Assembly: GCA_014529385.2 (NCBI GenBank)
Contig: CM043953.1
Coordinates: 113,067,549 to 113,131,548 of the forward strand
DNA from: Adiantum capillus-veneris
Taxonomy: Eukaryota > Streptophyta > Polypodiopsida > Polypodiales > Pteridaceae
Length of the DNA: 64,000 bases
Direction: 5' to 3'
Shown: piece after piece, positions 21,889 to 31,435 of the stretch
How the letters are laid out: each line of letters starts with the position of its first letter
Position numbering within the stretch: the stretch's first letter is position 1
Position numbers and translations under genes: made by a program
The notes under the pieces: model-generated
Database searches by the model: none
Told to the model about the DNA's origin: nothing
What the model saw: only the letters and a program-made list of their open reading frames with translations

Positions 21889-24070
21889 AGCTTTCTTAGA
21901 CGACCTTTGTGTTTACTCTTCTTGGAAGGAACATCTATCATGTTTGCGGAAGGTGTTTGAAAAGTGTAGGTTATATCGTATCTCATTGAACCCGTTCAAA
22001 TGCCAATTTTGGGTCAAGCATGGAGTTATTTTAGGGCATATAGTATCCAAGAATGGTATCTCAATCGATGAGAGCAAAATTAAAGTGATTCTAGAGTTAC
22101 CACCACCAACCAATTACAAGGGAGTTCAAAGGTTCATGGGACACGTGGGTTATTATCGATGGTTTATTTTATTTTTCGCTGAGATAGCACGTCCTTTGTA
22201 CAAGCTTCTCATTGAATTTAAATGGACTGAAGAGTGTGACCAGGCCTATGAACAATTGAAGAAAACACTAGCAAGTGCTCCGATTTTAAGGACACCTAAC
22301 TGGGATGTCATTTTCCATGTGCATATTGATGCATCAAACTTTGCTATTGGGTGTGTTCTCATTCAACCAGGAGAACATAAATTGGACTATCCCATTAGCT
22401 TTGCAAGACGTCAATTGAACGATGCTGAAAGGAACTACACCACTACAGAGCGAGAAGGTTTGGCAATGGTTTATGCAGTAAAGAAATTTCGCTACTACCT
22501 TCTGGCAAACAAGTTTGTATTTTATGTGGACCATCAAGCGTTGCTGTATCTGGTAAACAAGCCATGCTCCACAGGAAGAATCACACGATGGTTGTTAATT
22601 CTTCTGGAGTTTGATTTCACGATTGTAGTGAGACCCGGTAAAAGGCACGTCATGGCTGATCATTTGTCTCGCATACCCAATGGTGAAGCCCCTACAGCAG
22701 TTGATGATGAATTACCCGATACTTCCCTATTCATAGTTGAGACTATGCCTGAATGGAGTGAGAACATTGTTAACTTTTTAGTTAATGGTTTTCCACCCAA
22801 GGAACTTCGTAAGGATATCGCTCGAAGGCTAGTAAAAGAATGTGAACCCTATTGTCTGATTTCCGGAACTCTGTATAGATCAGGCAAGGATGATATTCTT
22901 AGGCGTTGTGCCCACGAGGATGAATATTTGTATATCTTGCAAGAAGCACATATGGGCATAGCAGGAGGTCATTTTTCAGGAGACCTGACTGCTAGAAAGG
23001 TGCTGCAATCAGGCTATTGGTGGCCAACTTTATTTAAGGATGCATCACTTTTTGCAAAAGGGTGTGATGAGTGCCAACGTTACAAGACCACACAGCGCAA
23101 AGACAAAATGCCCTTACATCCTATTAAAGTAACCCAACCATTTGAAAAATGGGGCTTAGACTTTGTAGGTCCAATTAGTCCCGCAGTTCGCAACACTCAA
23201 TCTCGATATATTCTAGTTGCTACGGACTATGTAACAAAGTGGGCTGAAGCTAAGGCTTCACAAAAAGCTGACGCGAGGACAACAGCTAAGTTTCTTTTTG
23301 AGAACATTATCACAAGATTTGGTTGCCCTTTTGAAATTGTTAGTGATAATGGTACCCATTTTATAAATGAGGTAATAAGAGAGCTTACCAAGACCTTTAT
23401 GATATCCCACCATAAGTCTACACCTTATTACCCACAAGCTAATGGACAAGCCGAGAGCACCAACAAGACTCTAATCTCTATTTTAACCAAGACGGTAGAA
23501 GCTCATCGCACTGATTGGGATTTGAAGTTGACATCTGCTCTGTGGGCTTATCGTACTGCTTATAAAGTGGCTATTAATTGTACGCCATTCAAAATGGTAT
23601 ACGGCCAAGAAGCGGTTATGCCTTGGGAGTTTGTCATTCCTAGTCTTAGGGTAGCTTCGCAAGAAGGATGGAATGGTAACCCCTTAACCGAGCGTTTGTA
23701 TATCTTAGAAAAACTAGACGAAGAGAGACAGTTGGCTGTGCAAAATGCTCTTGTGGAAAAGGATAGGAGAAAGAAGTGGTTTGATCGCCATGTGAAGGAC
23801 AAGGACATCAAAGTTGGTGATAAAGTCCTTATGTATGGAGTACGTAAAGAGAAGAAAAAGTTGAAATATGTTGGTAAAGGACCATATAGAGTATGTGAAA
23901 TTACCCCACAAGGTACCCTTCGTGTGGAAACTCTTGATGGAGTTGAAACCATTGGATTCCTCAATGGGAGTAAATTCAAAAGATATTATGATCCTTTAAG
24001 CCAAGAAGAACTACGGGCCATTCATCAAAAGAAGGCCGCCAAAGCACAAACCGAGTTAAACAAGATATAA
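21872..24070 (+). pseudogene. gypsy-2 reverse transcriptase C-terminus, RNase H and integrase
   Basis: Begins within the RT palm; AFLDDLCVYSS gives the catalytic Asp pair at residues 10-11. RNase H shows HIDASNFAIGCVL, TTEREGLAMVYA and VDHQALLYL. The integrase zinc site ends CDECQRY; catalytic residues lie in WGLDFVGP, VSDNGTHF and ANGQAEST with D-X35-E spacing. The C-terminal GPYRVCEITPQGTLRV module follows. A TAA at 24068-24070 interrupts a Lys/Ala/Gln-rich stretch, and the frame stays open beyond it. Confidence 0.92.
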
Positions 24071-24079
24071 GCTCAAGCT

Positions 24080-25222
24080 GAGGCTAAGGAGCGACAACAA
24101 CGTATAAGACAAAAACGAGAGGCTAACCTTGGAGTCACAAATGCATTCCACGTGGAAATCGAAGAGGATGGGTTGGACTCAGACACACCTCTACGATACC
24201 CCATTGAGTTAAATAGTGCCTATGGAAAAGTGCTATATAACACCTTATTGGACACGGGTGCTAAATATAATCTGCTATCCTATGGGGTGTGGTGTCAGTT
24301 AGGGAAGCCACCTCTATCTGAGAATATTATCCAAGTCAAGGGTGTCAACAAGAAAAAAACTACGGTTTTTGGAATCTGGCACACTTCTGTCAGTTATTAC
24401 AATGGGATTGTAGCTCAAGACTTTTTGGTCATGCCTACTGGAACTATGGAGGGTAATATAAACCTAGGCCGCACGTGGATGATAGCCACCAAATGCACTA
24501 TTGATTGGGGGACTGGGGGTGTTACAACGCAAAAACCAACTCTTAGCCCTACCACTCAAGCCATAGTCCCTGAGATATTGCCTAAAGAAATAAAACCCAA
24601 GACATTGCATGTCCAGGAGGTTGAACCACACGTCCCCATAGCCCAACTCTCTAGAGCTTCAACTGATGTAGTTGAAAGAAAGCTTGAGACACACAAGAAC
24701 CATCCTAATATAACACAGAAAACATACAAGTGGGTCCCTAAAGCCTCTGTAGTGAGCATGGTTGATGCAAAAAAACGGAAACCTAGTAAGAACCGTCCCA
24801 CTCACTCCAAGAAATGTAAAGAAACGTTGCGTTGGATTCCTAAACGACTATTGGAAGCCCAAGGATACTATGAAGGAAATGATCAAATCTGGGTGCCCAA
24901 ACATAAAGTGTACTCTTACCTGTCACCTGGCCCATGTAAACCCAATCCTGTGGCTCCAAAACAAATTGAAAATCGCGGAAAGGAAAAAATCATGGAATGT
25001 TACACACCCGATCTAGAGCTAGTTTGGGTACCAAAGAAAGAACGATTTGTTCCACCTAGCTCAGGAACAGGGAAATCAAATGAAGCTTCTTGCTCTTCAT
25101 GTAGTTCCTATACGCAAATAGAAGCTTCGACACAACCTCCACCTACCACTGTACATATCCATACAAGCACGAAAGAGTTTGCACCTCCCGGGGTAAGTTC
25201 ACCACCTACAACAACGTTGTAA
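24080..25222 (+). CDS. gypsy-2 downstream retropepsin-like domain with W[VI]PK repeats
   Basis: Same frame as integrase and separated from it by one TAA, so it may once have been the polyprotein's C-terminus. Counting from the GTG at 24152, residues 20-115 look like an aspartic protease: NTLLDTGAKYNLLS with DTG at 34-36, a central AQDFLVMP strand and INLGRTW. Residues 190-300 carry four W[VI]PK motifs (near 193, 227, 246 and 291) in basic context. The element thus has DGG in its usual protease place and DTG here. A related module lies on the minus strand at 62.4-63.7 kb. Function unproven. Confidence 0.6.
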   Translation, partial: EAKERQQRIRQKREANLGVTNAFHVEIEEDGLDSDTPLRYPIELNSAYGKVLYNTLLDTGAKYNLLSYGVWCQLGKPPLSENIIQVKGVNKKKTTVFGIWHTSVSYYNGIVAQDFLVMPTGTMEGNINLGRTWMIATKCTIDWGTGGVTTQKPTLSPTTQAIVPEILPKEIKPKTLHVQEVEPHVPIAQLSRASTDVVERKLETHKNHPNITQKTYKWVPKASVVSMVDAKKRKPSKNRPTHSKKCKETLRWIPKRLLEAQGYYEGNDQIWVPKHKVYSYLSPGPCKPNPVAPKQIENRGKEKIMECYTPDLELVWVPKKERFVPPSSGTGKSNEASCSSCSSYTQIEASTQPPPTTVHIHTSTKEFAPPGVSSPPTTTL

Positions 25223-25646
25223 ATAAAATCATGGGAGAGTACCTTACCACCCTTGCAACTAGATGAAACGCATAGGGCGGTCGAAAACTATTGGTTAAAA
25301 CCTTCACCCATAACAACTTGGAACAATTGGTTTCAAAAGGTGACGACCTCCTTTCAAAAGGTATGATCTACCCAAGGAAGGGGGGAGTGTTTGCTAACCT
25401 CAATCATTCACTCGCTCCCCTCTCAACCTTCCTCCCTGACCTCTCAATTCCAATCTTAGGGAATGTACATATATAGCCTTATACTCACAAAAAACAAAAA
25501 TAGTAAAGAGCAAGAGCGACTAGCAACGAGAGAGCACCCTATCAGATCTTACATATAAGTCCAAATTCACCGTGTCAATTCAAGCAACACACAAAAACAA
25601 CTCTTATGTTTTAAAGGCCTAACCAAATCTATCTGTCTTGTCAGAA

Positions 25647-26069
25647 ATGGCTACTTCACCAGAGGCATGCACTTCTATTTTTTATGAAAGGTACCCTTTG
25701 TCTTTTCCTCAAGTGTTCTACGTATGCTACCCTATACTTTCTTGCGAATGGGATTTGATAGAGAGCCTTGCATGTGAGAGAAATTTTGAGGAGTTAGAAT
25801 GGCTGATACGTCTATGGCTAGCTAGTGATCCCTACCCAATAGCGAATGTGTCTCCAATGGCACATGCTTATTCTTTTGCACAAGATGAGTATCCACGCAT
25901 CGCGAGGTTCTTGATTAGCATGCTTGCACAAGAGGATGATGAACAGGAACTAATAGAGACCGAGGAAGACTATGGCCTCACGGACAACGATTTTATTTAT
26001 CTAGATGATGAGGATAGAGGCCTAGCCTTAGGGTGGCCACCCGGTTTATATAATATCCTCTTTCCTTGA
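25647..26069 (+). CDS. gypsy-2 3' ORF, unknown function (140 aa)
   Basis: ATG at 25647 (MATSPEACTS). An aromatic N-terminal half (YPLSFPQVFYVCYP, ECDLIESL-like helices) is followed by an acidic C-terminal half (EDDEQELIETEEDYG, YLDDEDRG). No signal peptide or transmembrane span, so it does not look like an env gene despite the env position. It is intact. I do not recognise a family. Confidence 0.5.
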   Translation: MATSPEACTSIFYERYPLSFPQVFYVCYPILSCEWDLIESLACERNFEELEWLIRLWLASDPYPIANVSPMAHAYSFAQDEYPRIARFLISMLAQEDDEQELIETEEDYGLTDNDFIYLDDEDRGLALGWPPGLYNILFP

Positions 26070-27286
26070 TTCCAAAAGGGGTGACAGATAGGTAGGTTAG
26101 GGGTCTAGATTGTGTTTTGAGTTTGTTTTTTAGGCATTTTAATTTTTCACACTGACATGCCTCCTAGAGGTATAGTGTCTGTTTTTGGATGTGTTAGGTA
26201 GAACTTATATGGATCTCCATCCACATGGCTGAGGACATCTGCTTCAACGAAATGAGCCACTCCATACCTCCAGGTGTACTACTTTCCATGATTCATGTTG
26301 GTGGATATGTGTAATTGCTAATAATGATTTTTCATTCTTTGTTTGAGTGCAATAGTTATGATGTTATCTGCCATTATAGATGTATAAATTTGTCTTTGCT
26401 TAAGTTGATTGAACTCCAGTTTAATCTTATGGATGAGCCTGGAGATTAGGACACCGTGACTTTAGGTTACCTCATTTACTTGACCACTAGGCCTAGCTAA
26501 TAAAATTATCCAAGTATTTGAGACCTTAGGAATGTTTTAGGCAGAGAAAGGCTTGCTCACATAAACAACAAAAACCACTAGTGCGAATACCAAGGAAATG
26601 GAAGCAAAAAAAAAAAAAAAAACACAAGTGCCACAAATGAAAAATCTTACGCTGGAAGAGAAATCCTGGCTTGAATTGGTACTTCACTCACATGTATTGT
26701 CTATGGTACTAGAGCCTTAGAGGTTCCCAATGTGGGCGCTTTTCCTTGAGAAGCAAAAAACCCCGGACATACAAAATAAGCACACACGTCACATGATTGT
26801 GACCCAAAGTAAAAAGTATTAAAAAATAAAAATTAAAAAAAAAATTATTAAAAGACTTCCATTGAGCTTACAGTTAACATTTCAAGCTTTTGTTTGCAGT
26901 TGTGAGAGCGAGTTGGCTAATCAAAGCTGAAAAGCATAATTAGGGAATCTTGCATTTAGATAATCTTCTTAGCTTAGCTAGTACTAGAGTAGTTGTTTTA
27001 ACCTTAGTCATAGCTAACTAATTGAGAGACTCACCCATAAGCTCAAAACTCTTGATTAATTAATTTACTCAAAGTGCAATTTATTTGTCCTTAATGGCAG
27101 TCTAACATTTCATAAATCTTGCATTTACTCATTTCCACATGTACTTTACATTCCCCTCATGATTTATGGCAATATAATTCCGATTGCTAAAACAGTGACT
27201 TTGCCTTGCAGATTCAAATCTAGATGCTCTACAACATGGACTTACCAAGCTTCAACTCAATAGCTTCCGAGGACGGAATCTACATT
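26070..27286 (+). other. gypsy-2 3' untranslated region, no gene
   Basis: About 1.2 kb with short A runs (26610-26628, 26820-26848) and no supported ORF. It runs to the polypurine tract. Confidence 0.7.
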
Positions 27287-27300
27287 AGGAAGGGGGGCAA
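27287..27300 (+). other. gypsy-2 polypurine tract
   Basis: aggaaggggggcaa lies immediately before the 3' LTR. Confidence 0.8.
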
Positions 27301-27894
27301 TGTTAACCCTCGTGGCTCACGGACACCCTATCGCCTACGACGGACACTGTAACCGTATTATTTATTTAAGTAGAGTCATGCACCGGGCTTGTCGGTCCAA
27401 TAGGGAAAGGTAGAGTGATCGCCGAAGAGAGGCGCACTCTAACACGAACATGCTAGGGTTAGTTGGCTAAGCATGGGCGCCCAAGTGTGAATGGGGTGAG
27501 CTCACATAAAAGCCAATTAAACCTAAAATTGAGTCATTCTCTCATTGTGCAATAGAAGCTGCTCTTGCTCCATCTCCACCTTCTCCTTCACCATCTCCTT
27601 GTGTGTGTGCGTGTGTGTGAGAGAAAGAGAGAGAGAGAGTGTGTGTGAGAGTGTGTGTGCGATCGAGCGTTGCGGCGTCACGACGGCGGCGAGGCGGTTG
27701 AGCGCGGCGTAGCGGCGTCTCCCTCTTCTTCGCGGCGAGGAATCCTCTACGGCAGGAGCATAAGGCGGTGAGTGACACACCATTGCCCTCTTTGAGCTTG
27801 CTAGTTAAACTAGTTGTGTGCTTGGAGCCGTCTGCGGCTCGTACACGGTGTATCGGCAAGTCCCTTGCTTCGACAGTGCGGCAAGGAGCGCACA
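27301..27894 (+). repeat. gypsy-2 3' LTR
   Basis: 594-bp partner of 12860-13441, starting TGTTAACCC and ending GCGCACA, followed by the duplicated ACATG. Confidence 0.95.
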
Positions 27895-28256
27895 ACATGG
27901 CTGTCCCTTCCTTCATCTTCAAATCCACCAATTTCTTAAGCCAGTAAATCTGAGAAGCAGCACTTTGTTTCTCGTACATACCACATAGCTTTTTCCATAC
28001 GCCATACGCTGTAGTCTCTTCTGCTATGTTGAAGTAAACATTTTCTGCCAGTGTCAGTGTGATTGTGGAGCAAGCTAACTCGTCAAGCTCTTCCCACTCA
28101 TCTTCAGCCATACCTCTGGTCTCTCCCCTTTGAGCTTCAGTGGATACACTTGTTTTTTTGCACCAAAACCTGTCAAATCTGCTTCTTCCAGAATGGAAAT
28201 TTTGTGCCATCCATCTTCTTTATGTTGTAAAGAGTCTCACTCTGAGAAGAGGCCAT
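27895..28256 (-). pseudogene. copia-1 gag N-terminus
   Basis: The minus-strand ATG is 28254-28256 (MASSQSETLYNIKKMDG). It continues through KFPFWKKQI, a frame break near 28170, then NVYFNIAEETTAYGVWKKL and YWLKKLVDLKMKEGTA, a typical copia gag (UBN2-like) domain. Gypsy-2 cuts it at 27894, and the rest follows from 12859 leftward. Confidence 0.85.
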
Positions 28257-29298
28257 ATCTGCCAAACTGTTTACTTCTGGGAAAATCTGGCAGAGTTTCC
28301 CTTGTAAACTGGCCTCTGTACACAATAAACAAGCTGTAAATAACAAGCTGAACACCTCTCCTCAAGAATTATTAGTATTTTGAAAAATTTTGACAGAGTA
28401 TCCCCTGTAAACTGAGCTCTGGGAACCAAACGATAGCTCAAAAAACAATCATAAATAGCTGACCAGTGACAAATCTGAAAATCTCTATAATATGCTATCT
28501 TGTAAGCATGCACTGTCTCCTGTCTGGGCAATGACAGAACCTGTATCTGTCTCAAGACTGAACCGTGAACAATGCCTCAACGGCCTGACGCATAAGATGC
28601 AATCCAGTGTCTACACAAATTCATACATCCTATGTGATAAAAGTCATCGAAGAGGATGTGTGTAAAGGGGAACTCCAGCAACCTAATCCACCTCACACTA
28701 GGTAACCCAGCCCCCAATGCTTGGCTTCAAAAAACCTCACACACGACCCTCACAGATGGCTCAGCAAACTGCCCAGAACTAGCATACATCCTACAATAGA
28801 CCAATCACTGTCCTATGATCGTTGCGGCGGTCTGTCTTCTAGCGTGACTCACAACTAGCAGACCCACAATCACAGTACATCAATCTGTAATACATGCCAG
28901 TGGTGTCAAGCCATTGTATGGCCACACCTCCCCTGGAACCTGGCAAGCACAAGAGTAGCAATGCAGACTGCAATATATATATCTGATGATATATATGTGT
29001 ACCTGGTCTATAAATGATGCTTTGAAGACTAATGAGTGATGTATGTCGATGCCGATATTGATCCCGACCACCTCCTGCTTGCCAATCTACACAAGGCGGG
29101 TTTCTTTGCAGCTGAAACCTATCTTCTGATGTAGTGCTCAGAACGAAATTCTGAGGGCATAAACGGCTTTGAAAGGGGGGTAAAACCGCGAGTCACCTGC
29201 AGGAAATGCTCTCGGACCGCCGAGTGTGAATTTCCAAGCTCTGGATCCAGAATCTGCCCGAAAATTGCACGCGCGCGATTACGCAAAACCGCACTAAA
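28257..29298 (-). other. copia-1 leader, no gene
   Basis: Untranslated 1-kb stretch between primer site and gag. It contains GTAAAGGGGAACTCCAGC (about 28656-28673), which recurs in the copia-2 leader near 46274. No supported ORF. Confidence 0.65.
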
Positions 29299-29315
29299 CC
29301 AAGCTCTGATACCAA
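29299..29315 (-). other. copia-1 primer binding site (initiator tRNA-Met)
   Basis: On the minus strand it reads TTGGTATCAGAGCTTGG, the standard plant initiator-Met primer site, directly after the 5' LTR. Confidence 0.9.
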
Positions 29316-29316
29316 T

Positions 29317-29577
29317 TGAAGTCGCGGAGCGGAGCATGGATCGACTCACACACACACACACACACACAGAGATACATAGAGAGCTTACACAGTACGCAGA
29401 GAATTGTTTGAAGGGTTATCTACCAAAGCCTTATTATCCAAAAAAGTATAAGTGAGTATATACAAAGAGTTAGTGATAAGTGAGTTACGCAGGCGGCCGG
29501 CCATATCCATATAATAGGCCACTTGGGCTATAATCCCATTACCAATGACTTTGACTTTTTTGTTACCTATTCTAGCA
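29317..29577 (-). repeat. copia-1 5' LTR (outer end approximate)
   Basis: The inner edge is fixed by the primer site; on the plus strand it starts tgaagtcgc. The outer edge is set at ctagca by the TG...CA rule and cannot be confirmed because the other LTR is outside the window. It contains a CA run at 29347-29368. Confidence 0.6.
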
Positions 29578-30830
29578 GCTTGAGGCTTTGCATCATCTTT
29601 AGATAGTCTTTGACATCAGTCGTACCATCCGTATGGGTTTGTACAAGGTCGTGAACATGTTGGTATTTGTTACCATGTGCATGTTGATATGCATATGTAA
29701 GTTTGGTCACATGTAACTGTTTGAACACTATAGGACTTGTCAGCTTTTGAGTCTGACTTATGGAGATCAATTGAAACTTCTATCCTTGATGATCTTCATA
29801 GAGTCATTTATCTGCAGATTCTGATGGAACCTAGGTCAATTGGAAACTTCCAACAACCATATGATCTTTCAATGGTTTTTGTCTTGAAGGGGTATGTTGG
29901 TTAGAAGATCTAGGGCTTCTAAATGGTGTAGCATTTCCTCGTACATAAGCTGAGCTTGATGAATTTGCAGCTCCCCCCTTCCTAGGGTGATCACTATAGC
30001 CTGCTTCATTGTAAGAGTTCAAAATTGTTTGGCTCTGGTTTAGTCTCACCTTTTGGGACTGTGAAGTCACACTTTAGGTAGCACTATTAATGTTTGGCAT
30101 CTATAAACCTTCTGCATAGTTTCTTATGTATCTCCTTGAAACATGACAAATTATTTCCCAAGTCAAGCTGTAGATAGCATTATCTTTGCCCTGATATTTT
30201 CTATCCCATGGGTCTCCTATGATATGAGCTTTTGTGGTTTTAGGATCCAAGGCATCATAGATGCTAGACTCTCATCTATATCTACGACTGTTTTGGTCAA
30301 AGTATATGCTCGTTTGGTCACAACATCGAAGTTTGATTTTTTATGGAGGAGAGTTTGGCTCTGAACAGATTTCTGGGTTCACTCGGGTAATATCCTTCGG
30401 TTCTAAAGAGGATGGGCTATAATAGATTCTTTCCTCTCAAATGAACCATCCTTTTTTATCTATCACTGGACTCACTTCTATGAGCTGGTATGTGGGTCGT
30501 TCAAACACTAGTTGATCCTTTTTGTACAATTTTCCTTTTTTGTCTACATAATGTGCATATGAATTATGTGTACCATGCAAAGCTAACATCATTCTGTTTG
30601 ATGTGTCCCTTATACTCATGAATGATTGCACACTTGTGGAAATGGATACAGAATCATTTGCAAACCTAACAATCTTTTCAAGCTTTGGTGATATCTCGAC
30701 ACCTTTACTATATTTATGCAAGAATTTGTTGTTCAAAGAATCAATTTTAAGCTTTTCAGGTGTCTGTGCATCTTTATGCTGACTTTGAATTTGCAGTTCT
30801 TTTAGTGGTGCTTATAATAGTAATGCATAA
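29578..30830 (-). pseudogene. Remnant of element H (minus strand), left part
   Basis: Minus-strand coding-like fragments 30437-30736, 29831-30070 and 29578-29770. They show ordinary protein composition (for example ISTSVQSFMSIRDTSNRMMLALHG, YAHYVDKKGKLYKKDQL) but no family I recognise. They lie just downstream, in the minus direction, of the gag-like fragment at 40455-41482 once the TIR transposon is taken out, so both are probably one decayed element. Identity is inference. Confidence 0.4.
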
Positions 30831-30905
30831 CATTAGGAGAAATATGAACCTTGCATGGGCCTTGTAAGGAATCCTAATTTTTAGGGATTAAGGCTAATGT
30901 TGTGT
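30831..30905 (+). repeat. Left terminal inverted repeat
   Basis: CATTAGGAGAAATATGAACC, then GGGCC and GGGATTAAGG blocks, inverse of 40331-40388. Confidence 0.7.
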
Positions 30906-31435
30906 GGGGTTTAGGGGGCAAGGGCATTTAAGAAGGTAGTTTTGAGTAAGCTTTTCTAGCCTTTTTTTTAGACAAATGTAAGATGTAGACCTAAAGGGTT
31001 ACTTTCTTTCTCTAGCTTTTTTTAAAGTGAAGGAAGCATAGGGGTGTGTCCACATCAGCAAAAACGTGGGTCACAAAGAGTCAAAATTTGACTTTTTTTT
31101 AAAAAAATCATTTTTATTTGTTTTTTACTTAAAACTCCCTCCCAACATATACACATATCCAAAAATCATTTTTTGACCCATTTTTTAACCCACAAGCTTA
31201 GAAAATCCATTTTTTTCAAAAATCTTTTCTCCCAAAAAGTAATAAACATTTTGTTCTCTCCTCCTCCTTCCTCCTCTCTCCCTCTCCCTCTCCATCTCCT
31301 CTCCCTCCCTGCCCCTACCTTCCTCCTCCTCCCCAATCTCTCCCTCCCTCCTTCTCTCCTCCCATCTTCCTCAACCTCTCTACCCTTCCCCCTCTATCTT
31401 TTCATCATTTGCTTCCTCACGCAACAGCTTCCATG
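30906..31435. other. Subterminal region of TIR transposon, no gene
   Basis: A/T-rich then strongly pyrimidine-rich (31250-31400, runs of CTCC). It probably holds the 5' region and promoter of the transposase-like gene, but no clear TATA box was picked. Confidence 0.5.

Larger units (their letters stand above)
12860..27894 (+). mobile_element. Ty3/gypsy retrotransposon gypsy-2 with extra 3' ORFs
   Basis: A 15-kb plus-strand element inserted in copia-1 gag, flanked by a perfect 5-bp duplication ACATG (12855-12859 and 27895-27899). LTRs start TGTTAACCC and end GCGCACA. The primer site is tRNA-Asp-like. It encodes gag with four zinc knuckles, a protease-like domain, RT, RNase H, integrase, then a second retropepsin-like domain with WVPK repeats and a further 141-aa ORF. 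There is no second RNase H-like domain. LTR divergence is about 1 percent, older than gypsy-1. A 1.6-kb insertion interrupts pol. Confidence 0.93.
1..29577 (-). mobile_element. Ty1/copia LTR retrotransposon copia-1 (interrupted, 3' LTR outside window)
   Basis: A minus-strand copia element is read from right to left: 5' LTR near 29577-29317, primer site 29315-29299, gag start at 28256, gag zinc knuckle and protease near 12.2-12.5 kb, integrase 12.07-10.75 kb, reverse transcriptase 10.75-10.2 kb and 1.01-0.43 kb, RNase H to 79. The body is split by gypsy-1 (1016-10196) and gypsy-2 (12860-27894). The domain order gag-PR-IN-RT-RH is diagnostic of Ty1/copia. The 3' LTR should lie left of base 1. 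The order is seen directly; the outer boundaries are partly inferred. Confidence 0.88.

Noticed and set aside
25647..26069. Envelope gene of gypsy-2
   Set aside because: Position fits, but no signal peptide, transmembrane span or glycosylation pattern is seen.
31173..31430. Plus-strand ORF beginning MTHFLTHKLRK
   Set aside because: It is a CTCC-rich low-complexity translation upstream of the better supported start at 31436.
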